From Halogeometricum rufum (GTDB lineage Archaea > Halobacteriota > Halobacteria > Halobacteriales > Haloferacaceae), in assembly GCF_900112175.1 (NCBI RefSeq), contig NZ_FOYT01000006.1, forward strand, positions 124,001-188,000: DNA of 64,000 bases. The letters run 5' to 3'. Within the stretch, counting starts at the first letter, position 1. Each line of letters starts with the position of its first letter. The position numbers and the translations under genes are program-made. The notes beneath the pieces were generated by a model. It saw only the letters and a list, made by a program, of their open reading frames with translations. It had not been told where the DNA came from and did not search any database. Shown in pieces: positions 41,975 to 50,572 of the stretch.

Positions 41975-43249
41975 ATGCCGTTTCACGACCGGGAGTTCAT
42001 GAGTGGCACCCGCGGCACCATGGCCGTCGACTGGGAGGAGCGAATCGACGTGGCGCGGATGCGCGAGGAGCGAAAGGAGCGCGCGCTCGAACGGATGCGG
42101 GACGCCGGCCTCGGGAGCATGCTCCTCGTCTCGGACCCGAACATCCGCTACGTCACCGGACTGGCGATGACCGGCGGGTCCGGCGCGGACCACTACTCGC
42201 TCCTTCTGGAGGACGGGGCCGTCGTCCACTGGGACACCGCCGACCACGCGAGCAACCAGCGGTACAACTGCCCGTGGCTGAACGATATTCGCTACGCCTG
42301 TCCCGGACTGGGGAACGTCCCGCGCGCGTCCGGTCGCGACTCGGCGCGGTCGTTCCTCCTCCGGAAGATGGCCGAGACGGTCGTCGACGCCCTCGACGAG
42401 TACGACCTCCGGAGCGAACCGATGGGCATCGACGTCGACCACGGCGGCCTGCACGCGGCGTTCGAGTCGCAGGGCGTCGACCTCCGACCCGACGACTGCG
42501 CGGCCGTCATGGCGGACGCGCGGAAGACGAAGACCGAGGACGAAATCGAGTGTCTCCGGCAGGTCGCGGCGGTCTGCGAGGCGGGCTTTCAGGCCATCGC
42601 CGAGGGCGCGAAACCGGGGCGGCGCGAGTCGGAGGTGTGGGGCGACGCGGTCCGCGAACTGTGGCGCCACGGCGCGACGGTGCACGGGGGGTACCTCACC
42701 TCCGGGCCGAACACGTGGCCGAAGCACCAGGCGAACACGACGGACCGACTGATTCGCCCCGGCGACCTCGTGTACGCCGACTTCTACAATATCGGCTACC
42801 TCGGCTACCGCTCCTGCTACTACCGGACGTTCTCCGTGGGCGAACCGACGGACGCGCAGACGGAGGCGTACGAGACGGCCCGCGACAACCTGTACGACGT
42901 GTTGGAGGAGATAGAGCCGGGGAAGACGACCGCCGAGGTGGCGGCGGCGTTCCCGGACATGGAGGGCGAACACGCCGACTGGTACGGGGCCGACGAACAC
43001 TGGCAGTTGACGACGAACCACTGGGCGCACGGACTGGGCCTCCAACTGTACGAGGTGCCGCTGATATGGCGCGGTATCTCGCCGGACCACCCCGTCGAGA
43101 TAGAAGAAGGGATGACGATGGCCGTCGAGACGCAGGAACCCGCGGAGCGACAGGGCGTGCGCGTCGAGGAGATGGTCGTCGTCCGCGAGGACGGCGTCGA
43201 ACTGCTGAGTCAGTGGCCCGTCGAGGAGATGACGGTCGTCGACCACTGA
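41975..43249 (+). CDS. M24 family peptidase-like protein with altered metal site
   Basis: A 424-residue pita-bread-fold protein with an N-terminal creatinase-like domain (VSDPNIRYVTGLAM near residue 50) and a C-terminal M24 domain. In aminopeptidase P/prolidase the metal ligands are two Asp, His and two Glu. Here Asp269 (ADFYN) is kept, but the second Asp is Cys281 in RSCYYRTF. His is kept in WAHGLGLQ, the second-shell His is Tyr (LQLYEVP), and the two Glu are in AVETQEP and RVEEMVVV. It may be a non-peptidase such as a creatinase- or DddP-like enzyme. ATG 41975 (MPFHDREF) is chosen; ATG 41948 is also possible. Confidence 0.8.
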   Translation: MPFHDREFMSGTRGTMAVDWEERIDVARMREERKERALERMRDAGLGSMLLVSDPNIRYVTGLAMTGGSGADHYSLLLEDGAVVHWDTADHASNQRYNCPWLNDIRYACPGLGNVPRASGRDSARSFLLRKMAETVVDALDEYDLRSEPMGIDVDHGGLHAAFESQGVDLRPDDCAAVMADARKTKTEDEIECLRQVAAVCEAGFQAIAEGAKPGRRESEVWGDAVRELWRHGATVHGGYLTSGPNTWPKHQANTTDRLIRPGDLVYADFYNIGYLGYRSCYYRTFSVGEPTDAQTEAYETARDNLYDVLEEIEPGKTTAEVAAAFPDMEGEHADWYGADEHWQLTTNHWAHGLGLQLYEVPLIWRGISPDHPVEIEEGMTMAVETQEPAERQGVRVEEMVVVREDGVELLSQWPVEEMTVVDH

Positions 43250-43322
43250 GTCGCGGTGCGGGTCGTTCGCTCGCCCGTCGGCCCCGAGAGTTAACCCGGC
43301 GACGGGCGTGGGTCCGACAGAG

Positions 43323-44702
43323 ATGCAGAGCGTCAACCCGTACACGGAGTCAGTCCGCGCCGAGTACGACGAACACGACGACGAAGCGGTCGAAGCGGCG
43401 TTGTCGCGGGCGATAGACGCCTTCGGGGAGTGGCGGGAGCGGTCGCTGACCGACCGGCGCGAACTCCTCGCCGACGCGGGCGAAGTCCTCCGCGACCGAG
43501 ACGAGGAGTTCGCCGAGTTGATGACCGAGGAGATGGGCAAGCCCATCTCGCAGGCGCGGTCGGAGGTGGAGAAGTGCGCGTGGGTCTGCGACTACTACGC
43601 CGAACACGCGGCCGAACACCTCCAAGAGAAGACCGTGAACGGACCGAAAGACGCCGAGACGTACGTCCGGTACGACCCCCTCGGCCCCATCCTCGCGGTC
43701 ATGCCGTGGAACTTCCCCCTCTGGCAGGTGTTCCGCTTCGCCGCTCCGCACCTCACGTCCGGCAACGTGGGCCTGTTGAAGCACGCCTCGAACGTGCCGG
43801 GGTGCGCGAAGGTCATCGAAGAGGTGTTCAGCGAGGCCGGGTATCCGGAGGGCGTCTTCCAGTCGCTCCTCGTCGACTCCGACCAGGTGGAGGACGTCGT
43901 CGCGGACGAACGCGTGCGGGCCGTCACGCTGACCGGAAGCGGTCCCGCGGGCCGGGCCGTCGCCGAGCAGGCGGGTCGGAACCTGAAGAAGAGCGTCCTC
44001 GAACTCGGCGGCAGCGACCCGTTCGTCGTCCTCGACGACGCCCCCATCGACGAGGCGGCGGAGACGGGGGCACGGGCGCGCACCATCAACTCCGGGCAGT
44101 CCTGCATCGCCGCCAAGCGGTTCATCGTCCACGACGACGTGTACGACGAGTTCGTCGAGAAGTTCGTCGCCGAGATGGAGGCGTTGCAGGTGGGCGACCC
44201 CAAGGACGACGACACCGACGTGGGCCCGCAGGCGCGCGAGGACCTGCTATCCGACCTGCAGGAACAGGTCGAGGAGACGGTGGAGATGGGCGCGACGGTG
44301 GAGACGGGCGGCGAACCCCTCGACAGGGAGGGGTACTTCTACCCGCCGACGGTGCTGACCGACGTGCCGCGCGACTCGCCAGGCGCCCGCGAGGAACTGT
44401 TCGGCCCCGCCGCCTCGGTGTTCCGCGTCGAGAGCGAAGAGGCGGCCGTCGAACTGGCGAACGACTCGCAGTACGGACTCGGGGGGAGCGTGTGGACGAC
44501 GGACCTCGAACGCGGGAAGGAGGTGGCCGGGCGAATCGACTCCGGCGCGGTGTTCGTCAACGAACTCACGAAGTCCGACCCGCGACTGCCGTTCGGCGGG
44601 GTCAAAGAGTCCGGCTACGGCCGCGAACTCGGGAAGGAGGGCATCCGCGAGTTCGTGAATCGGAAGACGGTGTTCGTCCAACACGGCGTCGGCGACGAGT
44701 AG
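43323..44702 (+). CDS. NAD(P)-dependent aldehyde dehydrogenase, succinate-semialdehyde type
   Basis: A 459-residue aldehyde dehydrogenase. The MPWNFPLWQVFRFAAPH segment (about residues 124-140), TLTGSGPAGRAVAEQ (about 205-219), the general-base Glu in KSVLELGGSDPFVV (about 226-239) and the catalytic Cys in TINSGQSCIAAKRFIV (about 257-272) are all present. NPYTESVRAEYDEH at the start and PFGGVKESGYGRELGKEG at the end are typical of succinate-semialdehyde dehydrogenases. It could instead oxidise the semialdehyde of phenylacetate degradation, since no PaaZ is present in the window. A TTAACC box lies 28 nt upstream. Confidence 0.9.
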   Translation: MQSVNPYTESVRAEYDEHDDEAVEAALSRAIDAFGEWRERSLTDRRELLADAGEVLRDRDEEFAELMTEEMGKPISQARSEVEKCAWVCDYYAEHAAEHLQEKTVNGPKDAETYVRYDPLGPILAVMPWNFPLWQVFRFAAPHLTSGNVGLLKHASNVPGCAKVIEEVFSEAGYPEGVFQSLLVDSDQVEDVVADERVRAVTLTGSGPAGRAVAEQAGRNLKKSVLELGGSDPFVVLDDAPIDEAAETGARARTINSGQSCIAAKRFIVHDDVYDEFVEKFVAEMEALQVGDPKDDDTDVGPQAREDLLSDLQEQVEETVEMGATVETGGEPLDREGYFYPPTVLTDVPRDSPGAREELFGPAASVFRVESEEAAVELANDSQYGLGGSVWTTDLERGKEVAGRIDSGAVFVNELTKSDPRLPFGGVKESGYGRELGKEGIREFVNRKTVFVQHGVGDE

Positions 44703-44765
44703 GGCGCGGCAGTCGCCGCGCGCCGCCTCGCCGAGTCGTCACCACCGCAGGCGGGCGGTCGGGAG

Positions 44766-44972
44766 TCAGACGTCCGTGGGGACGATGGAGCGAACCGAGA
44801 GCGTCTCCTCGCACCCCGGACACCGTTCGACGCGGGCGGCGCCGTACACGTCGCAGTGGTACGACGCGTCGCCCCCGTCGCCGAGGAGCAACCCGCACGA
44901 CGGACACGGTTTCGGGCCGGAGTCGGTACTTCCGAAGAGGCGTGCGAGCGGTCGGGACGCGCGTCGGAGCAT
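44766..44972 (-). CDS. Small zinc-ribbon protein (68 aa)
   Basis: A 68-residue protein with KPCPSCGLLLGDGGDASYHC (about residues 20-39) and RCPGCEETLSV (about 50-60). The CPxCG and CPGC pairs plus a single Cys fit a zinc ribbon. The basic start MLRRASRPLARLFG precedes it. ATG 44972 is supported by a TATTAC box about 25 nt upstream on the minus strand. Function unknown. Confidence 0.65.
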   Translation of the reverse strand: MLRRASRPLARLFGSTDSGPKPCPSCGLLLGDGGDASYHCDVYGAARVERCPGCEETLSVRSIVPTDV

Positions 44973-45361
44973 CGTGCTACTGTGAGACAGGGTGTGTAAT
45001 AACGGTTGAGGTTCGTTCGCACCGTCTGCACGCCGGCGCACCACCCGGTTGCCCCCCGTTCCCGCACGCTGCGAAACCGGTCGAACGTCCAATCTGCTCG
45101 GGTCGAGAGGCGTACTCGCGCACAGAACGCGGCGAGGCGGCAGGAGAAAGAGACGAACGCCCGGACGCGACGCCGAGAGGCGACGAACGCACGGCCGGCG
45201 GGCGCGGCGAGACGGCGAGTTCGACAGCGCGAACTAGCAGATAGAAGTCGTTAGACTATTTTGGGCGTGCGTCCGGGCTCGAGAGCGTCGTCACGAGCCG
45301 TTCAATTGGCGAACCGGGGTGCGGCCGCCTCGTCTTCGGGGCGCACCGGGTACGAGGTCGT

Positions 45362-45378
45362 CGTAAGCACTGCTTACG
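45362..45378. promoter_or_regulatory. Palindrome CGTAAGCA-C-TGCTTACG
   Basis: Perfect 8-bp arms around one central base, in a gene-free stretch. A related 17-mer lies at 48548-48564 upstream of the winged-helix regulator gene. It could be the binding site of a dimeric regulator. Confidence 0.4.
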
Positions 45379-45943
45379 GTTTGCGGTGCGCGCACGCGCC
45401 GAGAGGACCGGTCGGCTCGGTCGGCTGAGAGAGCGAATCACTCTCGTACAGACATTTCCATCGGCGGGCCACAGGTAGCCATTACATACATACAACTGTA
45501 AATGAATGTGTCGAGAAAAGACGAGTGAGAGAGCGGAAGACGAGGATATGTGTTCGAACTGATCGGGCGTGGAGACTGTCAGCGTCGAGATTCGTTAAGA
45601 GCGTTCGAGAGTCCTAAATGAACTGTTCAGAACGCTGGAGAGCTGCTATCGCGTCCCGAAATCTGCTTTGGCCGCATCTCGGTCCGTCGAACGAAACTGC
45701 TCCGAGAGCCCGTCGCCCTCGCCAGCGGCGAGACACGTAAGGTCCGTCTTTAGGGGCTAAATCGTCGGTTTAGGGCGACTCGTCCCCCGCCCGAAGCCGG
45801 CTTCTGCCCGGACTGATTCGTACGGCAGAAAGTCATCTCTTGATTACAATCGTCTGACGAGTTCTGTGATCGGTGCCGTCGCCCGCGAACCGCCCCGGCG
45901 AGTGAAGGAGAGGCCGGCGACGACGGCAGACGCACAGTCCCCC

Positions 45944-45953
45944 CATAACCAAA
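45944..45953 (+). promoter_or_regulatory. Promoter box CATAACCAAA
   Basis: CATAACCAAA ends 29 nt before the ATG of the 41-aa zinc-finger gene, the leaderless spacing. This supports that very small gene. Confidence 0.5.
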
Positions 45954-45981
45954 CGGCTCGGACGCCTATCTCGGGTGTATC

Positions 45982-46107
45982 ATGAACGCTACGAACGAGA
46001 GCCGGCCGCGGTGTACGGAGTGCGGCGCCCCCCTGACCCGCGCCGTGACCGGGACGATGGCCCTCTCCGCCACGACGCTGTGTCCCGACTGTGACCGAAG
46101 CGGGTGA
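45982..46107 (+). CDS. Micro-protein with two CxxC knuckles (41 aa)
   Basis: ATG 45982 encodes 41 residues: MNATNESRPRCTECGAPLTR at the start and TTLCPDCDRSG at the end. Two CxxC pairs (CTEC and CPDC) about 20 residues apart form a plausible zinc site. Haloarchaea encode many such double-CxxC micro-proteins, some with roles in adaptation, but no specific function can be given here. The CATAAC box 29 nt upstream argues for real expression. It is too short for usual gene finders. Confidence 0.6.
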   Translation: MNATNESRPRCTECGAPLTRAVTGTMALSATTLCPDCDRSG

Positions 46108-46239
46108 GACGGTGCCGACGACGCTCCCCTGTCGCCCCGGGAGCGACTCGTCTCGACGCCGCGGACGCGTCGTCAGTGCGGACGTGTCCGGAGCCGAGTG
46201 ACGGACGCGATAGCTTCCTGTTAAGTCGGTGTTCGGGAC

Positions 46240-46249
46240 GATAACTATC
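46240..46249 (+). promoter_or_regulatory. Promoter box GATAACTATC
   Basis: GATAACTATC ends 24 nt before the ATG of the 15-codon upstream ORF at 46273, again the leaderless spacing. Confidence 0.4.
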
Positions 46250-46272
46250 TTTGACAATCGTGTAAGTACCGT

Positions 46273-46320
46273 ATGCATCTGACCGACCGCTCCGCGTTCT
46301 CGACGAGGTGGCAGCGATGA
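46273..46320 (+). CDS. Upstream ORF (15 aa) overlapping next start
   Basis: ATG CAT CTG opens 15 codons (MHLTDRSAFSTRWQR). The TGA at 46318-46320 overlaps the ATG at 46317. A GATAAC box lies 24 nt upstream. Same arrangement as in front of several glycan genes. Confidence 0.3.
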   Translation: MHLTDRSAFSTRWQR

Positions 46321-46559
46321 GTTCGCCCGCAGAGCAGTCTGGGGCGGGGGCGAGTGGAACCGCCAGCGTGGAGCCGACCGGAACCGACGGCGCGGACCCG
46401 ACCGACTGGTACGACCGCGAAGTGCCGGGCATCGTCGCCGGACTCGAAGCGTCCGGTCGACTCGGCACGCAGACGAGCGACGCCGCGTGGGAACTCCTCG
46501 CGCGGGGTCGCGCCCGCGCGGCACTGGAACTCGTTCTCGGCGCGGTAGACGCCGCCTAA
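46317..46559 (+). CDS. Hypothetical small protein (80 aa)
   Basis: An 80-residue acidic, Ala/Gly-rich protein. Residues 1-30 look disordered (Ser/Gly/Thr/Asp-rich) and residues about 32-80 (DWYDREVPGIVAGLEASGRL, then AAWELLARGRARAALELVLG) are predicted helical. No family recognised. GAGGTG precedes the start, whose ATG overlaps the stop of a 15-codon ORF. It lies 60 nt before the nucleotidyltransferase gene. Confidence 0.5.
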   Translation: MSSPAEQSGAGASGTASVEPTGTDGADPTDWYDREVPGIVAGLEASGRLGTQTSDAAWELLARGRARAALELVLGAVDAA

Positions 46560-46619
46560 TCGAACGGCGTCCCGTCGTAGTGAACAAATAGATTTTCCGT
46601 CCATCTCCGTAGGGGGCGT

Positions 46620-47807
46620 ATGCAAACGGTAGTCCTTGCGGCGGGCGTCGGCAGCCGAATGTGGCCGCTCACGGAGTACAGACCGAAACCGATGCTCCCG
46701 GTGGCCGGGAAACCGCTGGTCGCACACACCGTCGACGCCGCCGTCGAGGCCGGAGCGACGGAGTTAGTCCTCGTCGTCGGGTACGAAGCCGACGACGTGC
46801 GCTCGTTCTTCGGCGAGGAGTACGCGGGCGTCCCCGTCGAGTACGCCGTCCAGGAGGAGCAACTCGGGACGGCGGACGCCGTCCGCTCGGCGCTGGACGT
46901 CCTCGACGAGGGGCGCTTCGCCGTCCTCAACGGCGACGCCCTTTACGACGTGCCGTCGCTGACGGCGCTCTACGACGGCGGGCCGGCAGTCGGGTCGTTC
47001 GAGGTGGCCGAGCCGACCTCCTACGGCGTCCTCGAAACCGACGACGGCTACGTGACCGGCGTGGTCGAGAAGCCGAGCGACCCGCCCTCGAACCTCGTCA
47101 ACGCGGGCGCGTACGTCTTCCCCGAGGACGCCCACGGCTGGTTGCTCGACGTCGAGGCGTCCGAGCGCGGCGAACTCGAACTGACGGACGTGCTCTCGCG
47201 GTCCTGCGAGGCGTACGACGTGCGACCCGTCGCGTTCGACCGCTGGCTCGACGTCGGCCGACCGTGGGAACTGCTCGAAGCGAACGAGTGGAAACTCGCG
47301 GAGATGGAGACGCGTGTCGAGGGCGACGTGAGCGAGGGGGCCGAACTGAACGGTCCCGTCGTCGTCGAGGAGGGGGCCGAAATCCGCTCCGGCGTCGTCG
47401 TCGACGGCCCCGCGCTGATCCAGTCGGGAGCGACCGTCGGGCCGAACGCCTACGTCCGCGGCGCGACGCTGGTCGGCGAGGGCGCGAAGGTGGGCCACGC
47501 CGTCGAAGTGAAGAACAGCGTCCTCATGGACGGGGCCACGGTGGGCCACCTCGCGTACGTCGGCGACAGCGTCCTCGGCCGGAACGTGAACTTCGGCGCC
47601 GGGACGAAGGTGGCGAACCTGCGGCACGACGGCGAGAACGTGACGTTGACGGTCAAAGACCGGCGGGTGGACACCGGCCGCCGAAAGCTCGGCGTCGTCG
47701 TCGGCGACGACGCGAAGACCGGCATCAACAGCAGCCTCAACGCGGGCGTCGTCCTGTCGCCCGAGGCGACGGTGCTGCCCGGTGAGACGGTCACGCGGGA
47801 CCGCTAA
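46620..47807 (+). CDS. Bifunctional sugar-1-phosphate nucleotidyl-/acetyltransferase (GlmU-like)
   Basis: A 395-residue protein. The N-terminal nucleotidyltransferase domain has VVLAAGVGSRMWPLTEYRPK (about residues 4-23, the GxGxR-PxT/K motif), LNGDALYD (about 102) and GVVEKPSDPPSNLVNAGAYV (about 142-161). Residues about 235-395 are hexapeptide repeats of a left-handed beta-helix, ending in VVLSPEATVLPGETV. Archaeal proteins of this layout make UDP-GlcNAc or UDP/dTDP-glucose from sugar-1-phosphate. With GlmS and GlmM nearby, GlcNAc-1-phosphate uridylation is likely. An ACAAATAG box precedes the ATG by 30 nt. Confidence 0.88.
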   Translation: MQTVVLAAGVGSRMWPLTEYRPKPMLPVAGKPLVAHTVDAAVEAGATELVLVVGYEADDVRSFFGEEYAGVPVEYAVQEEQLGTADAVRSALDVLDEGRFAVLNGDALYDVPSLTALYDGGPAVGSFEVAEPTSYGVLETDDGYVTGVVEKPSDPPSNLVNAGAYVFPEDAHGWLLDVEASERGELELTDVLSRSCEAYDVRPVAFDRWLDVGRPWELLEANEWKLAEMETRVEGDVSEGAELNGPVVVEEGAEIRSGVVVDGPALIQSGATVGPNAYVRGATLVGEGAKVGHAVEVKNSVLMDGATVGHLAYVGDSVLGRNVNFGAGTKVANLRHDGENVTLTVKDRRVDTGRRKLGVVVGDDAKTGINSSLNAGVVLSPEATVLPGETVTRDR

Positions 47808-47975
47808 GGCGGGGGCGGCCCCGCCGTCGTGAGTCGGTGCGTGAGTGCGGTTCGCTGCCGGCGACTGCCTCGCGGACGCTGTGCACTATCGACGGTTGCG
47901 GCTCGAAAAGGGAGTCGAGAGGCGACGGCGTCCGCCGTCGCTCTCGGCGAGGGGGTGGGGGGATGCGGACCGTGG

Positions 47976-48464
47976 CTAGCGGTCGCGCTTTCGGGTGTAG
48001 ACGGACATGAACGTCTCGAACAGTTCGGGGTCGAGTTTGAACTGGACGTCCACGAGGTCCTCCTCGGCGTCGTAGTTCACGTGCTGGACGTCGACGACGT
48101 CGAGCACCGTCTCCATCGCGTCGAGTTTGGAGTCGCTCGGGCCCTGCTCGATGCCGATACCCTCCTCGTTCACGGAGAGAGAGAGCCCGTCGATACGGGT
48201 CTGGTAGGAGCCCTTCGAGGCGCTGAGAAGCGGGTTGCAGCGCTCGACCAGACCGAGTTCGTTCAGGCGGTCGAGTCGGCGGTAGATGGTGGACTCGGAG
48301 ACGTCGCAGGAGTCTGCCAGCTCCTCCGCCGTGACCGGTCCCTCTTTGCCGGCGACCAGAATCTCGCGCGCGACCTCGTCCCCGAGGGCGTCGAGAAGGT
48401 CATCACTTGCAACCTCCTCCAGGAGGAGGGACGACGATGCGACCCAGTGTGTGCTCGCTGCCAT
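47976..48464 (-). CDS. Winged-helix transcriptional regulator
   Basis: A 162-residue protein with an ArsR/TrmB-like winged helix near residues 18-70: LLDALGDEVAREILVAGKEGP, then TAEELADSCDVSESTIYRRLDRLNELGLVE. The C-terminal part (DAMETVLDVVDVQHVNYDAE and VQFKLDPELFETFMSVYTRK) is a sensory or dimer domain of unknown ligand. Start ATG 48464 (MAASTHW). A short ORF of 12 codons (48507-48469) ends 4 nt upstream. A palindrome-like sequence 84-100 nt upstream resembles one at 45362. Confidence 0.8.
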   Translation of the reverse strand: MAASTHWVASSSLLLEEVASDDLLDALGDEVAREILVAGKEGPVTAEELADSCDVSESTIYRRLDRLNELGLVERCNPLLSASKGSYQTRIDGLSLSVNEEGIGIEQGPSDSKLDAMETVLDVVDVQHVNYDAEEDLVDVQFKLDPELFETFMSVYTRKRDR

Positions 48465-48547
48465 GGAGTCACCTATCGGGAGTCCCCACCTTATGTAATC
48501 GCCACATACTGAGACCGCCGCGAGAGTAGACCCACCGTACCGGTTCG

Positions 48548-48564
48548 CGTAAGCCCTGCCTACT
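48548..48564. promoter_or_regulatory. Imperfect palindrome CGTAAGCCCTGCCTACT
   Basis: It matches the perfect palindrome at 45362-45378 at 14 of 17 positions and lies upstream of the winged-helix gene (start 48464), so it could be an autoregulatory site. The 288-nt gap to glmS holds nothing else clear. Confidence 0.35.
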
Positions 48565-48752
48565 CGAATCTGAGAACACTCTGCAGAAACTGCGAGAGAG
48601 CTTCTACTGGTGATATTCGGTACTAAAGGTACGATTACTAGAATGTTAACGCGAATTTGGCCGGATTGTGCCGCCAACGTGCACGGATAATTGGGATAGT
48701 AAATTCGACGGGCGGCCCGCGGAGAGAACAGCGACGGACGGCGGTCGGCGCG

Positions 48753-50570
48753 TCAGTGGACCGTCACCGACTTCGCGAGGTTACGCGGTTTGTCGATGGG
48801 CCGGTCGAGGAGGTCCGCGGCGTGGTAGGCGACGAGTTGGAGTTGGACGCTGGCGGGGATGCCGGCGACGTCCGGGTGCGTCTCGGGGATGGAGAGCACG
48901 TAGTCCGCGAACTCCGCTATCTCGCTGTCCGTCTTGCTCGTGACGGCGATGACGGGCGCGCCGCGCGCCTGTACCTCCTTCATGCTGCTCAGCGTCGCCT
49001 CGTCCTCGAAGCCGGTGAACAGCGCGAAGACGGGCGTGTTCGGCGTGACGAGCGCCAGCGGTCCGTGCTTCAACTCCGAGGCGGCGAACCCCTCGGCGTG
49101 CTCGTACGTGATCTCTTTGAACTTCAGCGCCCCCTCCAGCGCGGCCGAGTGCCCGACGCCCCGGCCGATGAAGAAGTACGAGTCGCTGTCGTGGAGTTCC
49201 TGTGCGAGCGCCGGCGCCACGGAGGTGTCGAGTATCTCCTGGACGTGACCGGGGAGGCGCGAGAGCGCCTCGACGAGTTCGCGGCCGTCCGAGGTGCGCG
49301 TGCCCGTGATGTCCTCGACGAGTCGCTCGCCGAGGAGCGACAGGGCGGTGACCTGCGAGCAGAACGTCTTGGTCGCGGCGACGCCGATTTCGGGGCCCGC
49401 GCGGATGAGGAGCGTGTCCTCGCACTCCCGCGTGATGGACGACCCGACGGTGTTGGTGACCGCGACGGTGTCGGCGCCGGCGCTCTTGGCGCGCCGGATG
49501 GCGTCGAGGGTGTCCGCCGTCTCACCGCTCTGCGTGACGGCGATGACCAGCGTGTTGTCCGTCACCGGCGGGCTGACGAGTCCGTACTCGCCGGCCTGGA
49601 ACGCGTACGCCGGGACTCCCCGCGAGGAGAGCATCGACGAGGCGTACATGGCGGCGTGGTACGAGGTGCCCATCCCGACGAACTGGACCTGGTCCACGTC
49701 GGCGAACGTCTCCGGCGGGAACTCGTCGAGTTCGACGGTTCCCGTGAGCGCGTTCAGTCGGCCGTGGATGGTGTTGCGGAGCGACCCCGGTTGCTCGTGA
49801 ATCTCCTTGAGCATGAAGTGCTCGTAGCCGCCCTTGCTCGCCGTCTCGGCGCTCCACTCGACGCGCTGGACCTCCCGGGAGACGGACCGGCCCGCGCCGT
49901 CGGTTATCTCGTAGCCGTCCTTCGTCACCTTCACGAAGTCGCCGTCGTGGAGATAGACCACCTGATCGGTGTGCTGGACGAACGCCGGTACGTCGCTGGC
50001 GAGGAAGTACTGGCCCGGCCCGATGCCGAGACAGAGCGGCGACCCCGACCGGGTCGCGTAGATGGCCTCCTCTTCGCCGATGATGGCGGTGATGGCGTAC
50101 GTGCCGGAGAGGCGGGCGATGGCCGAACGGAACGCCTCCTCGGGCGTCGCGCCGTTGTTCAGTTCCTCCTCGATGAGGTGCGGGACGACTTCGGTGTCCG
50201 TCTCGCTGGCGAACACGTGGCCGCGGGACTCCAGTTCCGTCTTCAGCGACTGGTAGTTCCCGATGATGCCGTTGTGGACGACGGCGACGCGCCCCGACTC
50301 GTCGGTGTGCGGGTGCGCGTTCTCGTCGGTGACGCCGCCGTGAGTGGCCCAGCGGGTGTGCCCGATACCGAGGCTGCCCGACATGGGGTTCGATTCGACG
50401 GCTGCGACGAGTTCTTCGACCTCGCCCGTCTTCTTGTTCAGCTGGATGCTAGAGCCGTTCTTGACGGCGAGGCCCGCGGAGTCGTATCCCCGGTACTCGA
50501 GCCGTTCGAGTCCTTCTAACAGCGGTTCGACCGTGTCGTCCTGCCCGATGCACGCGGTTATTCCACACAT
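48753..50570 (-). CDS. glmS: Glutamine-fructose-6-phosphate aminotransferase GlmS
   Basis: A 605-residue isomerising glucosamine-6-phosphate synthase. The N-terminal glutaminase begins MCGITACIGQ with Cys2 as nucleophile and has HTRWATHGGVTDENAHPH (about residues 72-89). Two SIS domains follow: MGTSYHAAMYASSML with VTQSGETADTLDAIR (about 300-355), and YFFIGRGVGHSAALEGALK (about 460). The extreme C terminus NLAKSVTVH is the family hallmark. It makes GlcN-6-P for UDP-GlcNAc. The ATG lies 2 nt after the stop of the upstream nucleotidyltransferase gene, so the two form an operon. No riboswitch is expected or seen. Confidence 0.96.
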   Translation of the reverse strand: MCGITACIGQDDTVEPLLEGLERLEYRGYDSAGLAVKNGSSIQLNKKTGEVEELVAAVESNPMSGSLGIGHTRWATHGGVTDENAHPHTDESGRVAVVHNGIIGNYQSLKTELESRGHVFASETDTEVVPHLIEEELNNGATPEEAFRSAIARLSGTYAITAIIGEEEAIYATRSGSPLCLGIGPGQYFLASDVPAFVQHTDQVVYLHDGDFVKVTKDGYEITDGAGRSVSREVQRVEWSAETASKGGYEHFMLKEIHEQPGSLRNTIHGRLNALTGTVELDEFPPETFADVDQVQFVGMGTSYHAAMYASSMLSSRGVPAYAFQAGEYGLVSPPVTDNTLVIAVTQSGETADTLDAIRRAKSAGADTVAVTNTVGSSITRECEDTLLIRAGPEIGVAATKTFCSQVTALSLLGERLVEDITGTRTSDGRELVEALSRLPGHVQEILDTSVAPALAQELHDSDSYFFIGRGVGHSAALEGALKFKEITYEHAEGFAASELKHGPLALVTPNTPVFALFTGFEDEATLSSMKEVQARGAPVIAVTSKTDSEIAEFADYVLSIPETHPDVAGIPASVQLQLVAYHAADLLDRPIDKPRNLAKSVTVH

Positions 50571-50572
50571 AG

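Larger units (their letters stand above)
44973..45981. other. About 1 kb without convincing protein genes
   Basis: Frames here are Arg-rich and lack haloarchaeal codon bias. GC content falls between about 45470 and 45670, and the stretch contains a 17-bp palindrome (45362-45378). It reads unlike the flanking genes and could be a decayed mobile element, an untranslated RNA gene or a long regulatory region. No tRNA fold, terminal repeats or transposase fragment could be recognised. Confidence 0.4.

Noticed and set aside
45256-45495. 79-codon minus-strand frame in the gene-poor region
   Set aside because: Basic composition and no promoter; not supported as a gene.
45541-45660. Possible tRNA or structured RNA in the AT-richer stretch
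   Set aside because: No cloverleaf with a TpsiC-like arm could be built by eye.
48469-48507. 12-codon minus-strand ORF 4 nt before the winged-helix gene
   Set aside because: No AT-rich box 25-30 nt upstream, so the arrangement may be chance.
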